Shown piece after piece: positions 54,001-61,747 of a stretch of 64,000 nucleotides of DNA (position 1 is its first letter; each line of letters begins with the position of its first letter). The stretch lies in assembly GCF_900148505.1 (NCBI RefSeq), contig NZ_FRXO01000004.1:248001-312000 (forward strand), read 5' to 3'. The position numbers and the translations under genes are program-made. Under the pieces are notes generated by a model, which was not told the DNA's origin, did not search any database, and worked only from the letters and a program-made list of their open reading frames with translations. The stretch is from Pseudoxanthobacter soli DSM 19599. GTDB lineage: Bacteria > Pseudomonadota > Alphaproteobacteria > Rhizobiales > Segnochrobactraceae.

Positions 54001-54835
54001 CCGCCCCGACCAGGAAGGCTGTGGCATCGATATCGAACGTGATGCGCCGGATCGAGGCGTTCGCGACCGGCCCCGACATCGAGACGTCGTTGAGATACAT
54101 CACCAGGCCATGCTGCCAGCCGATGGAGACCTCGGCGCTGCCTATGGCAGCCTTGCCCTCCCTGCCGACCAGCGTCTGGAGCACGGATTCCACTTCGCTG
54201 CGAAGCATGTCGACGCGGAATGGCCCGACGACGAAGGCGACAGCGAGCAGCGCCACCGGCACGCCGACGAACAGACCCGCGCAGGCACCCGAGAGGTGGA
54301 ACCACATGCGGCGGCGACGGCGCCTGCGGTGGGCGTGGGCATGGGCCGAGTCCGCATGCCCATCAGCGTCGGCGCCTGCCCCTTTCGCCTTGTGGCCGGC
54401 CTTCCGGGCCTTGTGGGCCCCATGCGTGGCCTCATGGGCCTTGTTGGAAGCCTCATGCGCCTTGTGCGCTGCCTTGTGAGGCTCGTGGGCCTTGTGGCCA
54501 GCCTCATGAGGCTTGTGGGTGGCGTCGGATTTGTGGTCAGCCTCGCGCTTAATCGGCTTCACGGCGTCTTCGACGATGTTCGCAGGCTCATCGGAGGACG
54601 ACGTTCCGGACCCGGGCCGTGCCGGATCGCCGGCCGACGGAGGCGCGGTTGCCGGTCCGCCGCCGTTTTCCGGTGCAGCGTTGCCGGGGCCGGCGGCGGA
54701 ATCGGCAGGCGCCATCGCCGCTTCCAAAGGAGCGTCTTCGACCGAGCGCGCCGGATCGACCCGCTGCCGCGAGGCGTCGCCGCCCTTCGGTTCTTCGGGT
54801 GGCTGCTCCATCGGCCCCTTCAAGACTGTTGCCAT
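51074..54835 (-). CDS. Large AsmA-like / DUF3971 inner-membrane-anchored protein
   Basis: A 1253-residue protein. The start MATVLKGPMEQPPEEPKGGD is the first plausible one; frame beyond it is not convincing. Residues 1-100 are acidic and proline-rich, 101-169 are His/Lys/Ala-rich repeats, 170-176 are seven arginines and 179-204 a single membrane segment, so the tail is cytoplasmic. The rest (about 205-1253) is periplasmic, with DUF3971 and AsmA-like C-terminal features such as LKLEGPLANPTLSYNPISG near the end. Such proteins (YhdP, TamB relatives) are thought to bridge the envelope and carry phospholipids. It converges with rsmA and diverges from the peroxiredoxin gene. Confidence 0.83.
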   Translation of the reverse strand: MATVLKGPMEQPPEEPKGGDASRQRVDPARSVEDAPLEAAMAPADSAAGPGNAAPENGGGPATAPPSAGDPARPGSGTSSSDEPANIVEDAVKPIKREADHKSDATHKPHEAGHKAHEPHKAAHKAHEASNKAHEATHGAHKARKAGHKAKGAGADADGHADSAHAHAHRRRRRRRMWFHLSGACAGLFVGVPVALLAVAFVVGPFRVDMLRSEVESVLQTLVGREGKAAIGSAEVSIGWQHGLVMYLNDVSMSGPVANASIRRITFDIDATAFLVGAGLKVHSIAIESPNVKFAVLQPATFRRPEPVALLELLNERLERVATLAYDRGLEQVTLVGGRLEVPRQQPEAPPLVLDSTAITVAAAAGGELRGRLVSMLDRQQWTASFSRIAQNGTTVVKVDAEDVGIASLLGLNFVSQDLTIAPKAEGRFDATGKATGFTASLNVGGGYIRLGEDGTFLQRADIAVAWRPAEGDIAITPSPILFGGSEVTLAGTVRAPDADNPRWTFDLTLPRARFAPVDIPGDPAILQSAVVQGTVDPATRSLVLSKIEATAGDQRAEASGAFDFGPNGPRGRFDGQLTNVAYSMFIRLWPSFIVTPGRKWVIENIIDGVIPTATMRLRMTPLDFDSDPTTVSPDATPAHLDMTFENASMKLPPKLPIATNGVGTLNMDNNILTAKVATATTEAARGGPLAVTDVTVVTSDLRTRHLDATISGTISGAAAGIATLADDEPISAMKPLGIDPAAVSGQAKVTFWLSGPMENVIDRTLIKWKIDAALQDVSSSSPIKDHVIKDATVDIKADTTNLTLKGTANIDGLAAKVDLSQPIGPDAAPGHSGVTVELSEADRKARGLDYGGLLTGPVGATMVDNSDGTKSFTIDLKKASLTIPGIGWTKGPGVAALATFDMSEKDGIVTLSRLNLAADGVSIVGNVTLDGKNGLQRADFSQFSLRPGDILKVRAERMSSNGYAITITGDNYDARGLIQQLKKGWQDKSSQAAGKVPLKIDAKVARIVGFGSASLNNVELKASLTGDTVSKLDLTGVTGAGGAGVAVKIAPGDSGSMLTASTGDTGQVLRFLDLYKRLIGGNGQIRARMTDAGTAGATTVTSFSVDQDPGLQEMVATAAKKTAEKAAGQRVQAPPDAASRFESLDITFRVNGSVLQIIDAVLRGESSGGSANGTLNLTTQQLSLAGTFIPIFAINNLFGRIPIIGEILGGGRDGGLIGVTFKLEGPLANPTLSYNPISGVTPGILRRIFEYN
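54326..54535 (-). repeat. Tandem imperfect repeats coding a His/Lys/Ala-rich segment
   Basis: On the + strand, short units such as CCTCATGGGCCTTGT recur with variation, encoding HKAHE, HKPHE and NKAHE-type pentads in the cytoplasmic tail of the AsmA-like protein. Such arrays change length by slippage and could bind metal or DNA. Confidence 0.8.
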
Positions 54836-55076
54836 CTGCCGAAGCCGCTTCCGGACGAAGCGATGCTCATCGGATGCACGCGGCCGGACGGCATGAAGCG
54901 CCTCGACGCTGGAAACTTGGACGCCATCGACACCCTTCGTCAACCATCGTGGACTGGAGGCATCATGTTCCCCACAGTCGCGTTCCCGACACCTAGAGCT
55001 TGAACACGCCGGCCGGCTCATGGTTCAAGCGAAAGCGGACAATTCGCCGTCCGTGCCGCGTGAACGAGGCCCCATC

Positions 55077-55607
55077 ATGACCGCATCGAAGAAGACCGTT
55101 TCGAAGCCCGCCGAGGCGGCTGCCGCCGGCGACGACTTCATCCCCGTGGTGCTGGAACCCGGCACGGTCGCGCCGGACTTCGCCCTGCCTGCCGAAGGCG
55201 GCCCGCTCAGGCTCTCGGACCTGCGGGGCAAGCCGGTCGTGGTCTATTTCTACCCCAAGGACGATACCTCCGGCTGCACGCGCGAGGCGCTGGATTTCTC
55301 CGCGCTCACCCCCCAGTTCGCCGCCGCGGGCGCCACCGTGATCGGGATTTCGCCCGACTCCGTTGCAAGCCACACGAAATTCAAGGCGAAGCACGATCTC
55401 GCGGTCGCCCTCGCCTCCGACGAAACGACGGAAACGTGCCTCGCCTATGGCGTGTGGGCGCGGAAATCGATGTACGGGCGCAGCTACATGGGCGTCGAGC
55501 GCTCGACGTTCCTGATCGACGCCGAGGGGCGGATCGCGACGGTCTGGCGCAAAGTGAAGGTGCCCGGCCATGCCGAGGCGGTGCTGAAAGCCGTAGAGGC
55601 CCTGTGA
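55077..55607 (+). CDS. bcp: Peroxiredoxin, BCP/PrxQ type
   Basis: A 176-residue thiol peroxidase. The ATG at 55077 (MTASKKTVSKPAEAAAAGDD) has GAGG upstream; an earlier ATG lengthens it by 19 residues. A 25-residue Ala-rich lead precedes the thioredoxin-fold core: GTVAPDFALPAEGGPLRLSD, then the active site KDDTSGCTREALDF with peroxidatic Cys67. The resolving Cys that most BCPs keep five residues later is Leu here; a distant Cys121 may replace it, or the protein works as a one-Cys type. The gene overlaps the next by GTGA and so is coupled to a ferritin-like protein. Confidence 0.9.
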   Translation: MTASKKTVSKPAEAAAAGDDFIPVVLEPGTVAPDFALPAEGGPLRLSDLRGKPVVVYFYPKDDTSGCTREALDFSALTPQFAAAGATVIGISPDSVASHTKFKAKHDLAVALASDETTETCLAYGVWARKSMYGRSYMGVERSTFLIDAEGRIATVWRKVKVPGHAEAVLKAVEAL

Positions 55608-56452
55608 ACGCCGCGACGGAGACGCCGGCCTCGCTCGCCGCAGCCGCGCGCGGCATCGTCGCCGCGTGCGAGCCGGCAGAGAAGACCGCGCGGGCGCGTG
55701 TCGCCGCTGCCGCCTGGCGGGAGGGGCGGCTTTCGCTCGCCCGCCCGACGCTCGATCCGCCGGCGCCCGATCGTCCGGGCCGGCCGGAGCGCCCCGTGCT
55801 GCTGGCGCCGCGCGATATGCCGAAACGCTCGCTGCCGAATCGCGGCGAGGCATCGGACAAAGGCCGCATCGGGCTGCTGCATGCCCTCGCCCACATCGAA
55901 CTCAACGCGGTCGATCTCGCCTGGGACATCGTCGGCCGCTTCGCGCACCTGCCGATGCCGCGCGCCTTCTATGATGACTGGGTGCGCGTCGGCACCGAGG
56001 AAGCCACGCATTTTACGCTGATCTCGGAGCGGCTGCAGCGCCTCGGCGCCGCCTATGGCGATCTGCCCGCTCATGACGGGCTGTGGCAGGCGGCGCAGGA
56101 GACCGGCCATGACCTTGCTGCCCGCCTCGCCATCGTGCCGCTGGTGCTCGAAGCGCGGGGCCTCGACGTGACGCCGCCGATGATCGAACGGGCGAAGGAG
56201 ACCGGCGACGACGACACGGCTGCGATCCTGGAGATCATCTATCGGGACGAGAAGGGCCACGTCGCCATCGGCGCCAAGTGGTTCCGCTTCATCTGCGACC
56301 GCGACGGGCTGGTTCCCGAGCCGACCTTCCACACGCTCGTGCGCCGGCATTTCCGCGGCGGGCTGAAGCCGCCGTTCAACGATCGCGCCCGTTCGGAGGC
56401 CGGCCTGACACCCGGCTTCTACCGCCCGCTCGCCGTGGTGACGCGCGGCTGA
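55604..56452 (+). CDS. DUF455 ferritin-like protein
   Basis: A 282-residue protein beginning at a GTG that overlaps the bcp stop. The DUF455 core contains di-iron-type motifs: LLHALAHIELNAVDLAWDIV, WVRVGTEEATHFTLISERL and IIYRDEKGHVAIGAKWFRF, each giving Glu and His ligands as in MiaE-like ferritin-fold enzymes. Function is not established for the family; a di-iron oxidase or RNA-modification role is plausible. Coupling to a peroxiredoxin hints at handling of reactive oxygen. It converges with the SleB-like gene. Confidence 0.85.
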   Translation: MNAATETPASLAAAARGIVAACEPAEKTARARVAAAAWREGRLSLARPTLDPPAPDRPGRPERPVLLAPRDMPKRSLPNRGEASDKGRIGLLHALAHIELNAVDLAWDIVGRFAHLPMPRAFYDDWVRVGTEEATHFTLISERLQRLGAAYGDLPAHDGLWQAAQETGHDLAARLAIVPLVLEARGLDVTPPMIERAKETGDDDTAAILEIIYRDEKGHVAIGAKWFRFICDRDGLVPEPTFHTLVRRHFRGGLKPPFNDRARSEAGLTPGFYRPLAVVTRG

Positions 56453-56468
56453 CGACCTGGGAAGGCGG

Positions 56469-57155
56469 TCAGTAAAGGCCGTCGGTCTGGGCGAGAAGGT
56501 CGTCGATCGATTGTGGCGGCGGAGGCGGCGGCAAGCCGACCGAACTGCCCGGCAGCGCCACCTGTTCCACCGGCTGCGGCGGCGGAAGGTCCGGAGCGGC
56601 CTGCGGCGTCGACGGCGGCGGCAGCGCGATCGGCATCCGGCGCTGGGACGCGACCGCGATCGAGACGGGTGCGGCGGGCCGGGTCGACGTGCGCGCCACG
56701 ACCGTGGTGCCGCCGTGATAGTAGAACGCGTTGCCGCCGGCGATGGTGACGTAGTTGAGGCGCGGCCGCGGATAGCTCGTATCCGCCGTGTGGAAGTGCA
56801 TCACCCCGCGCAGACCTGGATAGCGCTGCCCCGACAGCACGGCATTGGCGACCTTGGTGGCGCGGACCTTGGCCTTGCCCGTCATCGGCTTGCGAAGGAC
56901 GCCAGGCGCGAACTGCTTGGGCTGGCCGACGACGCCACAGATGGAGCGGGGATAGCGGCCGGAATTGACGCGGTTCATCACCACCGTGCCGACAGCGAAC
57001 ATGCCGGCTTCGCTCGAGCGGTTCGATTCGAAATACATGGCGCGCGCGAGGCATTCCCGCTCGTCCATAGCGGGAAACAGGCCGCATCCGCCGAGACTTG
57101 CCGCGCCGATCACCACCCACAGGATGGCCGGAATGCGCCATCGAGACCGTTCCAT
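56469..57155 (-). CDS. SleB-like cell wall hydrolase lipoprotein (Hydrolase_2)
   Basis: A 228-residue protein. The N-terminus MERSRWRIPAILWVVIGAAS ends in a lipobox LGGC, so it is probably a lipoprotein. The Hydrolase_2 domain follows (about 30-145): LARAMYFESNRSSEAGMFAV, GTVVMNRVNSGRYPRSICGV and QFAPGVL. The expected catalytic Glu is in YFESN. The C-terminus is Pro/Gln-rich and unstructured. Such enzymes cleave peptidoglycan glycan strands in spore or growing walls. It converges with the DUF455 gene. Confidence 0.87.
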   Translation of the reverse strand: MERSRWRIPAILWVVIGAASLGGCGLFPAMDERECLARAMYFESNRSSEAGMFAVGTVVMNRVNSGRYPRSICGVVGQPKQFAPGVLRKPMTGKAKVRATKVANAVLSGQRYPGLRGVMHFHTADTSYPRPRLNYVTIAGGNAFYYHGGTTVVARTSTRPAAPVSIAVASQRRMPIALPPPSTPQAAPDLPPPQPVEQVALPGSSVGLPPPPPPQSIDDLLAQTDGLY

Positions 57156-57362
57156 GCTGCCATTGTGCCGCGCGGGGGTTAACAGCCTCTGAGTCGCAGC
57201 GGCATCGGCAGGCTTTGTCGACGGCCGGCCAACGGCAGGGTGAATCGGCGGTCAACGCCGCCCTGTCGGCCCCGCCACATCCATGTGGCGCGGATGCAAC
57301 CTATCGGCGGCAGAAACATTGGTTCGGTGCAACGCTTCCAGAACCAGAGGGGCAAGAAGCCA

Positions 57363-57545
57363 ATGTCGAGCGAGAAGACATCCACCGTTTCGTTTTCCTC
57401 CCGCCGTCGCTGGGCTGCGGCCCTGGTGCTGGTCGCCGCGGGCATCGGTCTCGCGGCCTGCGGAAACACCATCCGGGGCGCCGGCCAGGACATGAGCAAC
57501 AACGGCCAGGCGATCCAGAATACCGCCAGAGACATCACGCAATAA
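57363..57545 (+). CDS. Entericidin A/B-like small lipoprotein
   Basis: A 60-residue protein. A charged N-terminus (SSRRRWAAALVLVAAGIGLA) runs into the lipobox LAAC, with Cys33 as the expected lipidated residue, followed by GNTIRGAGQDMSNNGQAIQN typical of entericidins. Members are stress-related toxin/antidote lipoproteins of the envelope, though their role outside enterobacteria is unclear. The frame upstream of the ATG is open but not family-like. It is followed by a strong hairpin shared with prfB. Confidence 0.85.
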   Translation: MSSEKTSTVSFSSRRRWAAALVLVAAGIGLAACGNTIRGAGQDMSNNGQAIQNTARDITQ

Positions 57546-57567
57546 AAAAGGGGGCGAGAGCCCCCTT
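57544..57567. terminator. Strong terminator of prfB (bidirectional hairpin)
   Basis: GGGGGC-GAGA-GCCCCC (57550-57565) with flanking AA/TT pairs, and six A residues just left of it on the + strand. Read leftward, as prfB is, the hairpin is followed by TTTTTT, a classic intrinsic terminator 27 bases past the prfB stop. It may also slow rightward transcription from the entericidin gene. Confidence 0.85.
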
Positions 57568-57593
57568 CCTCATTCTCCCGGTCTAGCCCGCGC

Positions 57594-58725
57594 TCAGTCG
57601 ATGTCGGAGACTTCCGCATCGGCGCCGCCGCCGATGCGCTTGACCAGCGCCGCTTCCATGAACGGATCGAGGTCGCCGTCCAGAACATCGTCCGGGGCGG
57701 TGCTCTCCATCCCGGTGCGCAGATCCTTCACGAGCTGATAGGGCTGCAGCACATAGGAGCGGATCTGGTGGCCCCAGCCGATGTCCGTCTTGGACGCCTG
57801 CTCGGCCATCGCCTTTTCCTCGCGCAGCTTCAGTTCGCGCTCGTAGAGCCGCGCGCGCAGCATCTGCCACGCGGTCGCGCGGTTCTTGTGCTGCGAGCGC
57901 TCGTTCTGACAGGCCACCGCGATGCCGGTCGGGATGTGGGTCAGTCGAACCGCGGAATCGGTCGTGTTGACGTGCTGTCCGCCCGAACCGGAGGAACGGT
58001 AGGTATCCGTGCGGACGTCGCTTTCATTGATCTCGATCTGGATCGAGTCGTCGACGACCGGATAGACCCACACGCTCGCGAACGACGTCTGGCGCCGGGC
58101 GTTGGCATCGAACGGCGAAATGCGCACCAGCCGATGCACGCCGGATTCCGTCTTCAGCCAGCCATAGGCGTTCTCGCCGGTAACTTCGATCGTGGCGGAC
58201 TTCACGCCGGCCTGTTCGCCGGCCTGCTCCTCGATCAGCGCCACCTTGAAGCCGTGCTGTTCGGCCCAGCGGGTGTACATCCGGAGCAGCATCAGCGCCC
58301 AGTCCTGGCTTTCGGTGCCACCGGCGCCGGCGTGGACTTCGAGATAGCTGTTGTTGCCGTCCGCCTCGCCCGAAAGAAGCGCCGCGATCTGCCGCTTGGC
58401 GAGATCCGCCTTCAGCGTGCGCAACTGGCCCTCGGCGTCGTCGACCACGGACGGCTCGTCCTCGGCCTCGCCGAGTTCGATCAGCCCGACCGCGTCGTCG
58501 AGTTCCTGGGACAGCCGCGTCACCGCGGTGATCTGGGACTCGAGCCGCTGGCGCTCGCGCATCAGCTTCTGGGCCTTCTCCGGATCGTTCCAGAGATCGG
58601 GCGATTCAGCCAGGGCATTCAGTTCCAGGAGGCGCTTGTTTGCAGCATCCCAGTCAAAGATGCCTCCTCAGCAGGCTTATGGCCTGCTGGATTTCGTCGA
58701 CCATGTTCTGGGCTTCCGCGCGCAT
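57594..58725 (-). CDS. prfB: Peptide chain release factor 2 (programmed +1 frameshift)
   Basis: The coding sequence is in two parts: 58725 down to 58657 (23 codons, [23 protein letters not shown]), then, skipping base 58656, 58655 down to 57594, giving 376 residues. Codon 24 in the first frame is TGA. AGGAGG precedes CTT-TGA-C exactly as in known prfB autoregulation: when RF2 is scarce, ribosomes slip +1 and make full-length protein. The main part has the GGQ loop in [18 protein letters not shown]. The motif SPF (ISPFDAN) that reads UGA is present. It terminates translation at UGA and UAA. It lies after mrcA on the same strand. Confidence 0.96.
58653..58668 (-). promoter_or_regulatory. prfB programmed +1 frameshift site
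   Basis: Reading leftward: AGGAGG (58668-58663), CAT (58662-58660), CTT (58659-58657), TGA (58656-58654) with C next (58653). The Shine-Dalgarno-like block is three bases from the slippery CTT, the same geometry as the Escherichia coli site, and the stop is followed by C, the poorest termination context. Confidence 0.95.
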
Positions 58726-58891
58726 TGCGGATCGATTCCTCTGTTGCGGCCGATTTTGATATCCGAGCGGAATCAAGGCCGTGCCGGGAAAAGCCATCGC
58801 CGGAGAAGCGGCTGGCGAGGTCGCGGACCATAGCCACAGGGGCCCGCCCTGTAAACCCGGCGGGCGACCGGAAAGGGACCGGCGGACGGCC

Positions 58892-61375
58892 TCAGTAGAG
58901 GCCGCCGGTTCCGGAATAGACGGCCTTCTCCTGCTCGGCGGTCGCCCGCTTCGGCTGGGAATCGCCGCCCATGCCGTCGATGAACGAGAACCCGCCCTCG
59001 CCCGGCGCGGTGCCCGGCTTGAACGCCTCGATGATCGCGCCGCCCGTGCCGGCCGACACGCGGCGGCCGGTGATGCGGTCGATCGGGACCAGCGTCAGGC
59101 CGTCCGGCACGCGGAAGGCGACCGCCGGCTTGTCGGCGAGGGCTTCCTTCATGAAGTTCGCGAAGATCGGCGCGGCGAGAACGCCGCCGGTGGCGCCATG
59201 GCCCATGTCGCGCGGCTGGTCGTAGCCGATGAACACGCCGGCCACGAGATCCGGCGAGAAACCGAGGAACCAGGCATCCTTGGAATCGTTGGTGGTGCCG
59301 GTCTTGCCCGCGATGGGCTTGCCGACGACCTTCACCGCCGTGCCGGTGCCGCGCTGCACCACGCCTTCCATCATCGAGGTGATCTGGTAGGCGGTCATCG
59401 GGTCGAGGATCTGCTCGGCGTTGTCGACCAGCGTCGGCTCGTCCTGGTCCTGCCAGATCTCCGCCGAGCAGCCTTCGCAGATGCGCTCGTCGTGCTTGTA
59501 GATGGTGTTGCCGAACCGGTCCTGGATGCGGTCGATCAGCGTCGGCACGACCTTCTTGCCGCCGTTCGCGATGATCGCGTAGGCGGTCGTCATGCGCAGC
59601 ACGGTGGTCTCGCCCGCGCCGATGGCCATCGGCAGATAGGGCGGCAGGTTGTCGTAGATGCCGAAGCGCTTGGCATATTCAGAGACGAGCGGCATGCCGA
59701 TTTCGTTGGCGAGCCGGATCGTCATCAGATTGCGCGAGCGCTCGATGCCGAGGCGGAGCGTCGAGGGACCGGCGAACTTGCCGCCGTAGTTCTTCGGGCT
59801 CCAGGTGCCGCCGTTGCCGTCGGGGAACGAGATCGGGGCGTCGAGCACCACGGTCGCCGGCGTGTAGCCGTTGTCGAGCGCGGCCGAATAGACGAACGGC
59901 TTGAACGACGAGCCGGGCTGGCGCCACGCCTGGGTGGCGCGGTTGAACTCGCTCTGGGCGTAGGAGAAGCCGCCGACGAGGGCGAGCACACGGCCGGTGT
60001 GGGGGTCCATCGCGACGAGCGCGCCGGACACTTCCGGCACCTGCCGCAGACGCCACTCGCCGTCGACGTCGCCGTCGACCTTCTCGACATAGACGACGTC
60101 GCCGACCTGCAGCATGTCGCTGAGCTTCGAGGCGGGCCGGGTCGGCTTGTCGCCCTTGCCGTCCTTCATGCGCTTCCAGGCGACGTCCTTGCGCAGGATG
60201 CGTCCGCGCTCGCGATCGGTCACCAGCCGGCCGGAGCCGTCGCGCGCGGGCTGCAGGCCGATCTCCGCTTCGTCGGCACCGACCGAGAGCACCACGGCCA
60301 CGCGCCACTCCGGAACGTCGTAGAGCGCGGGAACGTCGCCGATCTTGGAGCCCCAGTCCTCGCCCGGCGTGAAGTCGACATGGGTGACCGGGCCGAGCCA
60401 CGAACCGCGCGTCACGTCGAACTTCGTCAGGCCGGCGTTCAGCACGCGGCGCGCCATTTCCTGCATCTTGGGATCGAGGCTGGTGCGCACCGACAGGCCG
60501 CCGCCATAGAGCCGCTTCTCGCCATAGAGCTCCGCGATCTTGCGGCGCACTTCCTCGGCGAAATAATCGGCGGCGAACATGTGCGGGGCCGCGTCGCGGG
60601 TCATCACGTCGAGCGGCTCGGCCTTGGCCTCGGTCGCCTGGGCGGCGGTGATCATGCCGTCCTCGGCCATGCGGTCGATCACCCAGTTGCGGCGTTCGAC
60701 GGCCCGGTCGTGATAGCGGAACGGATTGTAGTTGTTCGGCGCCTTCGGCAGCGCGGCGAGATAGGCCGCCTGGGCGACGGTCAGCTCCTGCACCGACTTG
60801 CCGAAATAATCGAGCGCGGCGGCGGCGACGCCGTACGAACCGCGGCCGAGATAGATCTCGTTCAGGTAGAGCTCGAGGATCTTGTCCTTCGAATAGGCCT
60901 GTTCCAGCCGGAAGGACAGGATCAGCTCCTTCAGCTTGCGCTCAATGCTGACCTCGTTGGTCAGGAAGAAGTTCTTCGCCACCTGCTGGGTGATGGTCGA
61001 GGCGCCGATGGGGCGCTTGCCGCTGCCCTGGTTGCGGTAGTTGGTGATGAGCGCGCGGATGATGCCGACCGGGTCGACGCCGGTGTGGTGGTAGAACGTC
61101 TTGTCCTCGGCGGCGAGGAACGCGTTCTTCACGAGGTCCGGGATGGTCTGGATCGGCAGGAACAGGCGACGCTCGATCGAATATTCAGCGACGAGACTGC
61201 CGTTGGAGGCATGGACGCGCGTCATCACCGGCGGCTCGTAGCGGCGCAGCGCGGTGTAGTCGGGCAGCGAAGCGGAGATGTGGGAAACGTAAAGTCCAAT
61301 CGCGCCCGCGGCGATGAGCACGAGGACGATGCCGATCCCGAAGATGTATCCGATGGAACGCAGGATGAAGGTCAT
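58892..61375 (-). CDS. mrcA: Penicillin-binding protein 1A (bifunctional transglycosylase/transpeptidase)
   Basis: An 827-residue class A penicillin-binding protein. An N-terminal membrane anchor (about residues 8-30) leads into a GT51 domain (about 55-225) with catalytic Glu90 in EDKTFYHHTGVDP and ITQQVAKNFFLTNE. An OB-like linker domain follows, then the transpeptidase domain with the SxxK nucleophile Ser489 in GSSFKPF, SRN, and KTGTTNDSKDAWF. It polymerises and cross-links peptidoglycan. It sits between amiC and prfB on the same strand, the order usual in alphaproteobacteria. Confidence 0.96.
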   Translation of the reverse strand: MTFILRSIGYIFGIGIVLVLIAAGAIGLYVSHISASLPDYTALRRYEPPVMTRVHASNGSLVAEYSIERRLFLPIQTIPDLVKNAFLAAEDKTFYHHTGVDPVGIIRALITNYRNQGSGKRPIGASTITQQVAKNFFLTNEVSIERKLKELILSFRLEQAYSKDKILELYLNEIYLGRGSYGVAAAALDYFGKSVQELTVAQAAYLAALPKAPNNYNPFRYHDRAVERRNWVIDRMAEDGMITAAQATEAKAEPLDVMTRDAAPHMFAADYFAEEVRRKIAELYGEKRLYGGGLSVRTSLDPKMQEMARRVLNAGLTKFDVTRGSWLGPVTHVDFTPGEDWGSKIGDVPALYDVPEWRVAVVLSVGADEAEIGLQPARDGSGRLVTDRERGRILRKDVAWKRMKDGKGDKPTRPASKLSDMLQVGDVVYVEKVDGDVDGEWRLRQVPEVSGALVAMDPHTGRVLALVGGFSYAQSEFNRATQAWRQPGSSFKPFVYSAALDNGYTPATVVLDAPISFPDGNGGTWSPKNYGGKFAGPSTLRLGIERSRNLMTIRLANEIGMPLVSEYAKRFGIYDNLPPYLPMAIGAGETTVLRMTTAYAIIANGGKKVVPTLIDRIQDRFGNTIYKHDERICEGCSAEIWQDQDEPTLVDNAEQILDPMTAYQITSMMEGVVQRGTGTAVKVVGKPIAGKTGTTNDSKDAWFLGFSPDLVAGVFIGYDQPRDMGHGATGGVLAAPIFANFMKEALADKPAVAFRVPDGLTLVPIDRITGRRVSAGTGGAIIEAFKPGTAPGEGGFSFIDGMGGDSQPKRATAEQEKAVYSGTGGLY

Positions 61376-61747
61376 CGCAACGGCTCGCTACCAAAAGGGG
61401 CTCTCAGCGGCCGCGATGCACGCGCATCGGCCCTGCTCTTTTCCGGCCGTTCCGTCGCGGCCCACCCCGCCGTTCGCGCGCACGGGGAACCTGTTCGCGG
61501 CATTCCGCGCTCCGCAAAACGGCACCCTTGCAGACGACGCGCCGACTTCGCGGCTGAGTTAAGCCCCCGGCCGTCGCTTGGCAAGGCCACGGAATGCCGG
61601 GAGTTGCGCTGCGTTGCAGGATAGCAACGAACCGTCTCCATCAAAACTCCCCTTTCGCCCGCAGCGGCCGCGCACGCGATGAAAGCGTCGTGCCGTCCGA
61701 TGGGTTCCGGAAGGGGAACCGCCGGTCCGGGGAATCTCGACGGACCG
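61376..61747. other. Gap between amiC and mrcA
   Basis: A 372-base gap with no convincing gene. It presumably carries the mrcA promoter, since it is too long for simple read-through. No T-tailed hairpin or tRNA was seen. Confidence 0.4.

Noticed and set aside
53237-55003. A 588-codon open frame on the + strand
   Set aside because: It is antisense to the AsmA-like gene, with no recognisable domain, and covers its repeat region.
58781-61624. A 947-codon open frame on the + strand
   Set aside because: It runs antisense through mrcA, whose motifs are unmistakable. Its translation is Arg/Gly/Ala/His-rich and matches no family, as is usual for the opposite strand of GC-rich genes.
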